27,672 nucleotides of DNA from contig NW_014040475.1 in assembly GCF_001186125.1 (NCBI RefSeq), forward strand, positions 102,828 to 130,499, in the 5' to 3' direction. A model generated the notes under the pieces. It was given only the letters and a program-made list of their open reading frames with translations. It had not been told where the DNA came from and searched no databases. Source of the DNA: Sphaeroforma arctica JP610 (lineage: Eukaryota > Opisthokonta > Ichthyosporea > Ichthyophonida). Positions 1 through 14,500 of the stretch are shown in pieces (position 1 is the stretch's first letter; each line of letters begins with the position of its first letter). The position numbers were made by a program, and so were the translations under genes.

Positions 1-51
1 GGTACGTATTTATTTCTTGTAATAGTGTCTCGTACCTCGCATACACATCGT

Positions 52-106
<55 letters not shown>

Positions 107-352
107 CACGTTATGAGTTTTTTACCTGCTTATATTTCTTGATATGCGTATACCTACATACACTTATCGAGATACATACCCACATTTACTTCGCGAGATA
201 TATACCTACATACACCTCGTGAGATATATAAATAACTTTCCCACAGCAAAGCCTCGCCGAAAGGATTAAATTACCCATACTATGGGTCAAGCGACACTTT
301 GTTTCATACCCATCGTCCTTTTCCTCTCTCTCCTCCGCACGCACACACACAG
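1..352. repeat. Intron with (TA)n tract and degenerate ~31-bp tandem repeat
   Basis: The window opens with a donor-like GTACGT at 2-7, so an upstream exon may end at or just before base 1. A (TA)n run covers about 54-104. From about 30 to 230 a loose unit recurs that contains CCTACATACAC and CG(T/C)GAGATATAT. The acceptor used by the next exon is the AG at 351-352, after a CA-rich tract. No coding sequence is seen here. Confidence 0.6.
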
Positions 353-511
353 ACAATACCTATGGATGGTGTGCGGCTTCCCAGTCATACTGTGGTCATC
401 AAGAAACCCGGAGCCAACAGACGACAGGCCAATGCCACACGCGCAGAGCTCATCCGTGATCATCTCAGATCGGCCTTCCTCAGCATTACAGCAGACGACC
501 CTATCTCCCAG
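353..511 (+). CDS. Exon 1 (visible): end of lobe A, conserved VPSHTVV-type segment
   Basis: The exon has 53 codons in phase 0 at both ends (acceptor AG at 351-352, donor GTACCT at 512). It encodes [11 protein letters not shown] followed by a helix rich in Arg, Glu and Leu. This matches the SHTVVAR segment of animal transferrins, where the histidine is the fourth iron ligand. The histidine (visible residue 12) is present, unlike in lobes B, C and D. The helix then reads directly into the next exon, as in lobe C. Confidence 0.8.
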
Positions 512-3100
512 GTACCTGACTGTTCGTGGCCAAAGGGCCGTTACTGCGGGACTGTGTAGTGTCGCGTAGGTGTACATGGTGTAGTGTCGCGGAGGTGTAC
601 ATGCGTGCATGTGCGTCGGTGTGTCTGTGTGTTTTACGGAGTTTAGGGGGCTGTATCCACTGCGATTATAAGCACGTTTTGTGGTTCGCCTGCGGCATTG
701 GTGTGTGTGTGTACACGCACTGTTGTGTGTGCAATCGTATAGGAGGGGGGGGGGGGGTTGGCCAGAAGTACGCTCAAGTTACTGAGTAATAGCAATGAGG
801 GCCTTATAGTCCTGTCGACCGGTTGTCGAGATGTTGTCCGTGTGCGTACCTGATTGTTTGTTTGTTTGCAGGGAGGTGGAACGTGCAAAGCCTCACTTGC
901 CAGCACACTCCCACGACTTGCCACACAAAAGTGCTCGTATTTGGATGGAGTGCTAGTCCTGACTATCGCTCTACACCACGTGTGCATACCTGCCCTCTAG
1001 CCACCGTTACACGACCAGGAATACATAGCCACCCTCTATACCCAGAGTGTGCGTTCTGTATCCTCATGATTGGGTGCTGATATACGCCACCGCTCTATCC
1101 CCCTCGGCAGTACCTGCACTCCAACCACGGCTACACGACCATGGGTATGGACAGTCAACTGTCTGGGTTCGAGGAGAATATCGCCTGCGTTCCGGGCCTC
1201 AGTCTGGGGCTGCAATGTCGGACCGAGGCCGACAACTCTGTGGCCGGCAATTCCTCTACCCCTGCCAATGGTAGGTGACTATATGGAGATGACTTACTAT
1301 TAGTATTAGTATAGCAGCTCACCCAGTCGTGGTGATTCAGGAGGGACCGTTGTATGGACATGTACGCGTGCGTGAGCGTTGTGGGTCGTGGTGGCGCTTG
1401 ATGCCTGCACCAATAGACCTTAACCGTCTAAAACGGTAGCGTATACTTGAGAAGGCTATGGACATGCATATACTGGGCTGCTTTTTGTTGTGTTTTGTTG
1501 TGTCGTTTTATTCTGTGCTGTGTGCTCGTGTAGTGCGGTCGTAATCCGAAACGTTTTTCAGTTTCTGTACACCCAAACATTGTCCGTCTCCTGCCATGCG
1601 ACGCCTGATTATATTGTCGGGTATCGCAGACACAGCCTCAAAGTAGTTTGTAGTTGGCTTCGAGATAGAGATAGGCCTCTTGGGACCTGTATTTGTCCAC
1701 CGAGTTTTAGGGCTGGTTCTGCCCGGACCGTGTTCGTTTGGGTTGTCTTCTATCTTTGTGGACCGTGTTCGTTTGGGTTGACTTCTATCTTTGTTGTCTG
1801 CTGGTGGTGCGCGATACTCCTCAGACCTACGTGCAACAGGATTGCAAGCACTACCACACCGCACACTGCTGCCACCACAGGCAACTAGAGTTGACACTGG
1901 CACCATTGACATTGGTAACTAGAGTTAACACTGACACTATTGACTTCTGTGCTAATAAGTTACGCGTATACACGAGTTGCATTATTGGCAACTAGAGTTG
2001 ACACTGACACCAATGACATTCAGCACTAATAAACATCTACGCGTACGCATGTACTCGCAGCCACCCCGTTCTCGGCATGGATCACTCACTCACTGACTTC
2101 AACAAACCATTGACATATCCAAACGCTACAGCCACGGCTACAGCCACCGACATGGCCTCGGCCACAGACACAGCCACAGTGAACGACACACAGACAGTTG
2201 GGGCGCCGTTTGAAACCTCAAGCCTTACCACCGTTCACATAGCGGTGGCCCAGGAGATCACACAGGCTAAGAAAGACGAGCTGTTTGAGCTATTTACAAC
2301 TGGGCTGCTGTTAGAGTTGGAGGTATAGTCTTAATACTAGACACGCTGTACATATGTTTTGTATGTGTGTATGGCTGGGTGAGTGAGTGTGTGTGTGTGT
2401 GTGTGTGGGATGGTGTCACTGGATGGTCAAGAATTGATGACATACATGTCAGTTGTATAAGTACGTATCGGGTTTAGGGTTTCGGGTTCTCTCTTCTTGT
2501 TTTTTGATACCAGGCAGCGCTTCCGCATCTCGCTGTGCGAGATATACGCGCGTGTGGTTGTACAATCAAAAGTATACCTGCACACACTCCTCGTTTGCCA
2601 TTTGTGCCTTCTCCGTGCCTATATCAGATGGCTCTGCACTCGGATAAGTAACTTTCTGTATCAATTACTTAAGACATTCGGTTCGATGGCACGCCGTGGG
2701 CCTAGAGGTTTACACGTATAGTGTCTTTATGTGTACGAAGTTTATAATAGTTAAATGAGAAACATACAGTGCGCAACAACTAAATACTATCCAAATCGAG
2801 ACACCTGTGTCGACTTTGAAGGCAGAAGAGTTCCACTACTAGGCACAGCAGCTCTTGAATGTATACCATCGCGCTTGTTACAGTTTCGCCCGTATTCCAA
2901 TCGCTACGTCGGAATTGTTATATGCCGCCATTGTAAACCGCCGATAGGTAGAACTTGTAAAGTCCAGAGTACAAGTTTGGTCGGTACATACAAATTAATA
3001 TTTATGTTCTACTCAAAGCGGATCTAGGGTCTGAACCTGGCTGCTGCGCTTGCATGTCCGTCTAATGTATGCATCAGTCTGTTTCTATAGATCAACATGC

Positions 3101-3132
<32 letters not shown>

Positions 3133-4430
3133 CAGTTGTTATACGTACTAACCGTGTCCTATATCAATATGACGAATCCGCAGTTTATACCCACAAGTGA
3201 TCACATTGAGGCTGTACTGATGATTGGAAATGGCACGGCCGACCTAGCTATAGCAGATGCCTACGCGTCAATGGTGGCTGTGGGCATGGAGCTTGACGCC
3301 ATCGCAGTGCAGCAAATAGCAGGTAGGTGATATATATATATATATATCGAAGATGTCACTACTTGCGTTTGTGCCTGTGTTGTGGGTGATTGTGTTGTAA
3401 ATGTGACGTATTTGTATTGAATCAAGTAGTATGCCTATTTATTCACTTCTATGACAAAACGGACCCAGGCTTTATTGGTGCTCCAAAAACATACCACTAT
3501 AGGGACCTATAGCGCACACTAGCAAACCAATATGCATTCGCTTCATTGCTGAACCTGATGTCGTGCTTTTGCACGGATTTTTCGGATGTCTCATATCCCC
3601 TGTGTACGCCTGCACTTGCCCGTTCGTCAGGTGGCGACTACTACCACAGACATCAGGCGTGGACACTTGCTGAGGAGCACGCGGCTGGTCTGCGGGACTT
3701 TGAATACTCTGAAGCATGTTTCCCAGGTGAGTAGTCAAGGCTCTGTGAGTGTGTACGCTACGCACGGGCTCGTAACCCTTTGTGTGGGATAGCTCCTTCG
3801 CATGCGGACTATGTAGGTTGTCTATGTCGGCCTCGAAACTCGGATGGATTCACTGTGTGTGGTGCTAGGTATCTCGTGGTTGACAGAGTGTGGGTGTGCT
3901 GGGTGTGGGTGGCTGTGTTGTTTAGGACTTTCATGCCTTGGCCGACGAATCCATTTGTAATCGTCACAATCCGGAATAGAACATGTCTTTACCAATTTTT
4001 AATAAGTTTTTGAATTTGTAACAAATTTCTGATATGTCATTGAATTTGGTATCGATTTCCAATGAGTTATTAAACTTGGTAAATTTCTAATGAGTTACTG
4101 AAATCGGTGTGTTCTTTCGCTCACTGACTCTAATTTGCTTTTGGTGTTTTGGTGCAAATCTATAGGATTCGGACTTGATACAGCCTTGACTACGAGCATT
4201 GGGTATCAAATCAGACATGGACTCATTGTGGCGGGCGAGGACCTCGAAGTCACCAGTAAGTACCAAACTCTCGCTGTATTTTCATACTTTACCTTTGCAT
4301 GCTTATGCCTCATGAGCATATAGTTTAATAGAAGATTGTTCTAAAATATAAGATTATATATATATATAAATGTGTCTGTGTGTGTGTGTATGTATATATG
4401 TATAAGTATATGTGTGTATATATGTATATG

Positions 4431-4461
<31 letters not shown>

Positions 4462-6367
4462 GTATATACATGTATATATATATATATATGTATGTATGTA
4501 TATATATATATATAATCTAGATGATTATTTATAATCTACCATCCCGAGAGTTTCATCGCAATTGGGCAGTGCCTTCATCAGTCCGCGTCTATGATACCGA
4601 TCCCCACACTCTCAACACACTGTACAGTCCGCCAGAACTACTTGGAATCGTGTGCCGAACCCAACATCTGTCAGGCCTGTCAAGGCTACGACTACCTCAC
4701 CAACAACGCCTGCAACGAAACCAATCAATTCACGGGCTATGCCGGCGCTATCCGGTGCATAACGTATGTCCGTGCTCTTCTCGTATATATATATAATATA
4801 TATGTATTTATGTGTGTATGTATATATATTGTGTTTCATTGTATTGTATTGTATTGTATTTTGTGGGTGGCATATGTGTATTAAGTAGTCCATGTGGACA
4901 CATGCTTTTGGGATTTGTTTGACTGCTGTACAGCATTGTAGTGCAAGTCCAATGGTTCTCGATGAACTTATATTTTACTTGCGTACGCTATACAATGGGA
5001 TATGTATGCCAATATGTAGAGTAGTGTGTAGAGTATTCAGGTGTGTGTGTGTGTGTGCGTGTTTATTTATATTTTAATATATATGTATATATAAATATGT
5101 GTGTGTGTGTATGTATGTATTTATTTATTTATTTATTTATTTATTAGTTTATTAATTTATTTATATATATATATATATATATGGGCTTACTGCACTATTT
5201 CTAAGCAACATTGCTTGTCAGATATACCCCCATGTATACAACCCCAACCTCACCAATTCTTTCCCTATCCACGGTCCCTTTTATACCAAATAATCCAAGC
5301 CCCAACCTCACCCGTTTTGTATTTGTATGATTCAAATGCCTCGTTTTGCAGAGATCGCGAAGGTGGCCAAGGGGGGCGTGTAGCGTTCGTGCGAGACGAT
5401 ACTGTGGCCTCCACCTGTGGGCAGCCCAATCCGCCAGACTGGTGCTTGGCCGAGGACGAGTACGAGATGATTGCCGATTTCGGAGAGGTGAATCTCATTT
5501 GGATAGGGATAGGGTTATAGTTATGGTTATAGTTGTGGTTGTGAATGGTTTGTTTTGAAGCTGTATTGTGCGGGTATGTATTGTGAAGTGAGAAAGTGGG
5601 GGATGAGCTTTTGTCTCCCACTTATATGTGTGTGTATGTGTTGTTCGCCTGGCCTGTGTCTGTCAGCATCACTGAGTGGACGTGTGTGTTGTAGCCTATC
5701 TTATACACATGCCTGTATGTTCGTGCTCAATGTGTTTACTCTATGTGTTTGCTTTACTTGAATGTTATGCCACCAGCACACACAGGACCTCTCAGTACAA
5801 CGTCAATAGATACACATACAACTTTAATTTGAAATACAGATATCGTACTTGCACGGAACATGCGCGTGCTGCAAACATATACATACGCACACATACATAC
5901 ACATATACATACACATGTACATACCATACACACAATATGAGGGAGAGTCTGTAGCCCCGTTCAGAGAGGCGCATATGTCGCGTGTATGATGTTGAAGCGA
6001 AGACACGCCATATTGACACACACACACACCTGTGTTTGTGCACGCTCGCAGTTTCCATCGAATGCCATCATCTACGATCCCTTGCGCATGGACGATGCTC
6101 TGGAGGCGCGCCTGCGCCATGCGTTCGATTTGGCCAAAGACGAGGACAACACCACACTCGTGGACCATCATGAAGCCTATAACTCGATCTTTAGTCTGTC
6201 GCTGGCTGAGCATATTGACGAGTTCAGGTGTGTTGTTTGTGCGGATAGGGACGCTCGCGAATGCGGGGATGCTGGTTAAAGTGTCTCTGCTATAGGGTGC
6301 GGATGTGTGGCGAGGCAACCACGCGTATGTACATAGCTGTGTGGGTGCGTGTATATGTTTATACCTT

Positions 6368-6398
<31 letters not shown>

Positions 6399-7570
6399 TT
6401 AGGCATGATATGTCTTTTGTCGGCAATAAGCACAGTCTACTTCAGCAGATCACCCACTGTCTGTGAGAGGACCAAACTTTACCAGTGACGTCACTAGGAC
6501 TAAGCATATCATTGGGATCACATATGAGACAATAGATTCTCATATGACGGAACAAGCACAAGCAAGTCCACATATGACAGAAAGGTGCACATCACTGACC
6601 ACTCCACTCCACCCACTCGCTCACCCGTGCCACTCCCAACCCGTTCTGCTCGCCTGCGGCTACAGCAAGAATGTCGCATGCGTACCCGGCATTAAAGAGC
6701 TGCTGGGCTATCCCAACATCACGCTGCAGGAGTGTGTCCTGTCGAACCATCGCGAGGGCACGCGTGACGACCCTATCCGCTTCGCCTACTACGGTAACCA
6801 GTACAACATCGATGAGATCAAGGCAGATCTGCAGGATGCCGTGGCTGGTTTTGAGTTTGAAGTAGTGCGGGTGTGTGTCCTCGATACAGCGCGTGTGTTG
6901 TGTGTTGTGTGTTGTGTATGTGCACGGAAGATGTACATTTGACAGTAGCATGGGTAGATAAGATACCTGGGCATGTACTCATTATATCCTCCTATACATG
7001 TACTCCCTTTCTGTGTGCGTCTCCATATACAGATTGGCATTATATCGCATATCCCCGTTTATCGATTCACATACATAATCCCTCTCAGTGTAGTGGTCTA
7101 TTGTGTTGATTGGTTCGTTCGTTCAACAACCATCCGCCGACTGCCCAAGGTATCAGATACCGCCATCTTCCAAGTAGAAGAGAGTGAACCCCCGAGACAG
7201 TTCTCATAATACGCATACATCTCCATATGCTTGACAGATCTGTGTGTTGCATTTCACTACTCTTGTCCTTAGTATTATCTTGGTGTAGTTAAAAATCGGT
7301 CGTCTTATGGTAATATATCAATCACCACCAAATATGGGACCATTCTATTCGAGAAAAGAAAGAAAAACATATGGCATGTGCAGTTTATCTTGTACTAACT
7401 AATATCAACTAGTATTGTTAGAATCGGGAGAAAAGTATCTCGTATGAGGTATTCTGGAGGTGACTCTCCACGCTAGCAGTCGCCTCAGTTCACCAGCACT
7501 GAGCACAGCCTTGTCTTGTTGGTGGACAACTCATCCGTTTCCTCATTTCGTCAGTTATATATATATATAA

Positions 7571-7604
<34 letters not shown>

Positions 7605-8551
7605 TACACTACGACTCGTCTATTCTTTCATTCTTTTATTTATCCATTTACTCATCTATGTTTCAATCATTTATCTATTTACTCCTGCCCTCATTTGTTC
7701 ATTTACTTCTGTGCTCATTTATCCTTTTTATTTAATTATTTATTGTCTGCTTCTCTTGCCACATGTCTCAGGCCACGGATGCCACACATGCTCTGCGCAT
7801 GGTGTTGAATCACGAGGCTGATTTTGCAAGCGTAGATCCAGGTGTGTGTATTGGATCATTGTGTGTGTATGTGGGGATTGGGTAGGGCAAGAGATACCTA
7901 AAATAGTCAACAACAAAAAGTACTTGAAATGGTTAAAGAAGAACTTGAAATTGTCAAAGAAGTACTTGAAATTGTTAAAGAAGTACTTGAAGTTGTCAAA
8001 GAAGTACTTGAAATTGTTAAAGAAGAACTTGAAATTGTTAAAGAAGAACTTGAAATTGTCAAAGAAGTACTTGAAATTGTTAAAGAAGTACTTGAAGTTG
8101 TCAAAGAAGTACCTGGAATTGTTAAAGAAGTACTTGAAATTGCTAGAAGTACTTGAAATTGTTAAAGCAATTGTTAAAGAAGTATTTGAAATTGTCAAAG
8201 AAGTACTTGAAATTGTTAAAGAAGTACTTGAAGGTATGGTAAAGAATGACTTAGACGGTCTTTTTACAAAGAAAATAGGACCACTTTGTCCTAGACTGAC
8301 AATGTTATGGTAACAAGTCGGGCGTAAAGTTTGATACGTCATGACCCTAGAACCCTAAACCCTTGCACTATCTTTGAGGTTGCGGGACTTTTCATAACTT
8401 CATCCAGGTGTTCTGATTTATCTTTGTACATGTATATCTTAGTACCTGTTATGCCGTAGGACATACTATATCTTAAAATATATATATATATATCTGAGCA
8501 CATATTGTATCATACTACATACTATATCGTATTACTTAATACATCTTAGTA

Positions 8552-8586
<35 letters not shown>

Positions 8587-11500
8587 TAGTACATATTTTA
8601 TCTTAGTACTTATTTATTTTAGTACATATTATATCCTAGTACGTATGTATTTTTGTACATATTATATCTTAGTACCTGTTATGTCGTAGTACATACTATA
8701 TCTTAAAACATATATATCTGAGCACATATTGTATCTTACTACATAATATATCGTATTACTTAATATATCTTAGTATCTCTATATATATATATATCTATCA
8801 TAGTACTTATTTATTTTAGTACATATTATATCCTAGTACGTATTTATTTGAGTACATATTATATCTTAGTACATTTGTATTTTAGTACATTTTATATCGT
8901 AGAACATTATATCTTAATACATATATATATATCTCTCTCTCTCTCTCTCTCAATCTCTCTCTCTCTCTCTCTGAGTGCATGTTATATCTGGCTACATAAT
9001 ATATCGTAGTACGTATGCCCATATACTACCTAAATACACACTGTATTGCTTGGCCGCCATTGACAACGCAGAAGTCGGTTGGTTGGATGCTTGAGAGCCT
9101 TTCGATACATCGAAACCATTCCCACGACGCTCTCTATAACTTTTCCAAGCACTATAGAGTCTCCTAGCAAGCACGCTATACCTGGAATACGTTTTCCAAT
9201 CTCTATGGACTCTCCAAAAAAGCACGCTATACCTGGAATACGTTTTCCAATCTCTATAGAGTATCCTGACAAGCAGGCTTTACCTGGAATACGTTTTCCA
9301 ATCTTTATGAACTCTCCTAGCAAGCATGCGCACTCTGAGAACCTACGCTTTCGTCCAATTCACATTCGGCATGGTCTTGTTCTCTCTATACACAGCCCTG
9401 GCGCTGAAGGGTATTCCGTTCGCCCTGATTCCGCTGGCGTATGAGACGTACTTGGACAATGTTACCACCTTCTACAATGCGGAGGTATGGGGTTGCACCA
9501 CTTAGCACCATGGCGCACTATACTACGCATAGAATGGCAGTATCTGTGGTACTTTATTGTTAGAGAGGGAGGGTCATACTCTTGGTAAGCTGTATGGCGC
9601 CTACGGTCGAGTCTTCCGTTTGATAAGTGAGACTCAAATTGTACATCTGAACTCGGAAGGCTTTGATGTTGTATATACATATGATACTCTGATGATGTAT
9701 AGTGTGTGTGTGTTTGTGTGTGTATATGTATATTGATATATATTGATATCGTTATTCACATCATTCCCTTCTGTTTTCTTCGTTCCAGGTGTGGACAAGA
9801 ACGGACTCGGGCATAACCAACTTCACCGACTCGCAGTTCCTAAGCAGTTGCCATGGCAGCGCCACATCGAGCGCTGGCATGTACTATCCTGTGGGCTATG
9901 GTATCAGAAAGGGATACATGAACGTCACTACCGGTCAGAGTATCACGGATGTGGCGAAGGCGTATTGGTCAAAGGGCCAGTGCGCGCAACCTGAGCTGTG
10001 CGACGAAGTCTTGTGAGTACCTGGGGCAGGGTGGTAGTGCTAAGACGAGGGGTTGTGCTTTTGTGTATAAGTGTGCGTGTGGCTGGTTTATACTGGGATA
10101 AATCGTTTAGCATGATGTTCACAAGTGTTGATGCTCCCCACGACAGTGTCTGCATCTCCCGTCGTGGAGAGCCCTCGTGGGGATGGGGATGGGAAGTTGT
10201 GCGTTTGGGTGTCCACATATCCCTGTACACGCAAGCCTAGTGGCTGATGCAGACGTTTATGTGTCGTCCCTCGGCATGTGCCTTCCATAGGAGATACTAA
10301 ATACCTACCTATATATATTGGGGGGACGTGGCTACGTCTGTCACGATTTGGGTCCATCATGTTCATGTATACAACACAGTTACACTCTCAAGACATGGTC
10401 ATTTGGTGGGTCATATGATATAGAGTCTCAGGTTCCAGTTAGGATGGTCGTGTACATGCCCTGGCTCACGAATCAAGTACCTGAGGACACTACACCTCCT
10501 GTGTAGCCCTGCGTAGCCTATACTCTCTGTGATCACAGCTTATTGATGCCGGTCATGGATCTACAGGCTTAGCCTGCTACGACACCCAGAGGATTGATTA
10601 GAGTGCACTGATTTGGTTTATTATGACTGGGTTACTCTCGCCAACAGTTGAGTCTGGTCGGATCAAGTTATGTATAGCAAAGGTGTATGACACCTACATG
10701 TGACATGACGAGATCGCACTTATATATATATATATATACCCACACACATATATATATACATACGTGCATACAGTCCTGTCCGTCCCACAACGATCGGTCC
10801 TAAATAGCATCTCGTCTATAACGTTTTATAGGTGCCAGTCGAGCCAATTGGATGACAACGGGCAGTTGGAATGTCCTATCCAGGGCAATCTTCCTCAAAT
10901 AGACAGCGAAGATGCCAGTGCTCTGCAATGCTTGGTGTGTTGTGTGTATCGCGACAGTCAGTTATTCTCTAGTATACTTCGAGTTTTGGGTTTAGGCTTT
11001 TTGGTTTAAAGGGTTCTGTGGGTGGGTGTAGTGAAGTATACACCCTTGTCTACTTATACCAGTAGCGCCTTGGTTGGCGTTTGGGATCTGCATTCGACTA
11101 GATGAACGTTGGCGTCGGATTCTACGTAATCAATTGGCGGGTTCGGCCTCTGGCTTCCGTTGGATGTATATATAAATGGTGTTTGAAGTGTGTGCATATG
11201 GCCCGATGGAAGCGTGTCTGCGCGAATGTCCATAGATATATCAATATCATAAAGAACCAATACTCCGGCATATGTGCCCTTATGCGTACGTAGTTGTGAA
11301 CTTTGAAATGAGGTCTGATGTATATGTTTGAGTACACGCATTATCTCAATTAGTAGCCTACGCCTGTATGTACGGCACACGCACCCGTGTCCTGGCAGTA
11401 CTGTTTATATCATCATCTCTTGTGACATATATATGTGCGTCATGGGACGTAATTGAAAACGTTCACACGATGGGGGCAGTATGAGTCAACACTAATATGC

Positions 11501-14500
11501 GCCGGTGCAGGGATACCGATTATCGCTCAGACACTAACTATATACTGTATTTATGATCCTTGCCAGTACTACGGTGGTTCCATCGCATTCATCCGAGAGG
11601 GAGCTATGTCGCTGGCCTGTGACTTTACGCGTAAGTCTGTGTGCATGCCGTACATATAAGTATTTGTATCTATGTATCTATGTGTGTGTGTATGTATTTA
11701 TCTATCAATCTATCTATGTGTGTATGTATGTTAATAGATAGATATGAATATATGTTTGTGGATATGTATATATGTTTGTGTATATGTATATATATATATA
11801 TATACTGGAAAACCTGGTGTATGTAAAGGTGCATATTTGCAATGTGAGTGGTGTTTCTTTTCTATGACTAGAACTCGCGGTGCTGAAGTTGGTCTTCGCA
11901 CTCCGCAGGCTATCCTTGTCATCGTCAGGTTTTGAGGGTACACGCAGCGTATATAGCAGTAGGGCTTCCCTATATCGGCTAGTCTCTAAGTCCATACCTG
12001 CCAAGCCAACACACATACGTACATACACACACACCCACACACACATACATACACATACATACATACACACACACAAACATACATACATACATACATACAC
12101 GCGCGCGCGTATACTTGTGCACGTTGGCTCTCAAGTGTGCTGGTTCTACTTCTATGCCAGATGATCTGTAGCGCCGTCTTTCGCCCGATACGTGTGCATA
12201 CCCATCACTTGTAAGTTGATGAGAAGTTGTTGACCTTCCAGGGTTTTAGGGTTTAGGAAACACTTCACCTCACACACCCCCCCCACCCACACTCACTCAC
12301 TCACTCACACTCACACATCCATCCGTGCATATGGTGTGCCTTACTTATAAATAGCAGTTATTCTTCAACCCTCTCTACCCCTCCCCCCTATGCCTATTGT
12401 GTGAATGCGTGGTGTGTCTTACTAATAAATAGTAGTTGACCCTTCAATCCTCTCTACTCCTCCCCCCTATGCCTATGTGTGCATGCATGGTGTGCCTTAC
12501 ATTTAAATAGTAGTTATTCTTTAACCCTCTCTACCCCTCCCCCCTATGCCTATTGTGTGAATGCATGGTGTGTCTTACTAGTAAATAGTAGTTGACCCTT
12601 CAACCCTCTCTACTCCTCCCCCTTATGCCTATGTCTGCATGCATGGTGTGCCTTGCTTATAAGTAGTAGTTGACCCTTCAACCATCTCTACCCCTCCCCC
12701 CTATGCCTATATGTGCATGCATGGTGTGCCTTACTTATAAGTAGTAGTTGATCCTTCAACCTTCTTTACCCTCCCCCCCCCCATGCCTATGTGTGCATGC
12801 ACGGTATGTCTTGCATTCTACAGCCGAGGGCCAGTCGCAGAATCTGATCTGTCGGGAACGGGAGAACTACCACAAGATCATGGATCTCGGGAAGGTACCC
12901 ACAGACATCGTCATCACACAGTCCCGCTCCTTCATGGCCGGCAAACGAGAGCAGTTCCAAGAGGTACATGCGCGTGTTAGGGAGTGGTGTATGCGTATGT
13001 ATGTGTGTGTGTGTTTGGTATTTGTATATGTATGTGAATATATGCTCTGGAGTTAGTACATTCGTGTGTTAGTGGGAGTGGGTATCTGTGTAGCCACGTA
13101 TGACCACGTATGTTCAGTTGCACTGGAACACATATGTTGGTGTGACAAACTGGAATCGGTTGTTTATATCATTTTGTTCTAAATAGTACCTTGCTCTGGT
13201 GTTGTTAAGCCCAACAAACGTACAGCTGTTGAGATTCTACCTACATGATCTAGTGCACACCTCACAGTATTACTACACCCGTCCGCAGAGTTGTAGTCTT
13301 GTCTGCAAGCTGTTCGCACACCTGCGTTTTAGGTTCACGTATACACACATACTCGGCCATTGCTTCGGATGATGCAGCATGAGATTGGTGGGGTGGATTG
13401 CTGTATACACCAACTTGCCCTACAATTACATTCACCATAGAGAGTCTCATTATAAACCCTGGGAACCGATAGTTCCTTGATGCGCCTGCTGCCCACAGCC
13501 ACTGACGCAGATCCGTCTAGACATAAAAAATGTCACCCCCAAGTAAGCAACAGTGTATACGCCTACGATCACCATAGCAACAGGCCCTGCACGTCCGATC
13601 ACCATAGCAACGTACGCACATGCGACGGTATTGATCACGGACGTCGTTCTACTATGCTCAGCTGTCATTGCATACCCACCCACACAACCTATAACCCCGC
13701 AGGAGTTTGTAAACGCATACGGCAACACCGTCGCTGGGGTAAAGCTGCGCCAGTACTTTGGCGACCACGCCAGCTACATGGTGGCCCCACGTGCCTATGA
13801 TCTGAACGCGCACATGCACAACTACAAGAACAACGTCGCCTGCTTGCCAGATGTGGCCGATGTCCTCGGCCTGGTATGTATATAGCTACCACCGTCGTAA
13901 ATACATATTCATGTATATTAATATATATATATATATATATTGTGTATTTGTGTATGTATATATCAAGAGTATTGTTCATGTATAGTACGCTCTGTCTAAA
14001 AAGCATATACCTCGTTTATTCGTTGCGTAGACGTAGTTAATCAGCTTCGTTCGCATTCTTCTCGCATCTCGGATTAGAAGACACCTTCACCTGTGCCTCG
14101 TGCTTTCCATACACACATACATAACTGTACAACGCCTTACAGAGCTTCCAGGTGTACCTAACTACAATTTCGGGATGACAGTTGTATGTACCTGTGCACG
14201 TAGAGCTTCCACATGGTGTGGCGACTGCTCCTTGGTGCACTGTGTCTATGTCACACACGGCACTATTCTGTTGTGGCTGTGGCTGTTAGTACTGGAGATA
14301 TTAAACTTATCTGTGGCTGTCATTGTGCTCGGATTTATAATTAAACACCGGGATCGTCTACCTTTTGAGTATGTACCTCATACCCTCCACAGGGTGTCCT
14401 GGGTNNNNNNNNNNNNNNNNNNNNGAACCCACATGCACCATTGACTTGGGTCATTGTACCGGTACATATAAGTCGGGATTGTCCACTTTTTCTTAATATG

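Noticed and set aside
872-979. Possible extra exon ([11 protein letters not shown]...) with matching phase
   Set aside because: It fits the phase but aligns with nothing in the other lobes. Joining 511 directly to 1111 aligns lobe A with lobe C without a gap.
2497-2721. Open frame considered as a lobe B exon
   Set aside because: No frame here resembles the expected lobe segment, and exon 3 joins exon 4 in phase without it.
4350-4515. Short TA-rich open frames on both strands across the introns
   Set aside because: They are microsatellite translation (Tyr/Ile/His repeats) with no conserved features.
7740-8342. Long open frames reading as (VLEIVKE)n or Phe/Asn/Ser repeats
   Set aside because: They come from a 21-bp minisatellite inside an intron between two well-aligned exons. 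Both strands are open for the same arithmetic reason.
7921-9330. CRISPR-like array
   Set aside because: The tandem units are contiguous with no unique spacers, and the setting is a eukaryotic intron.
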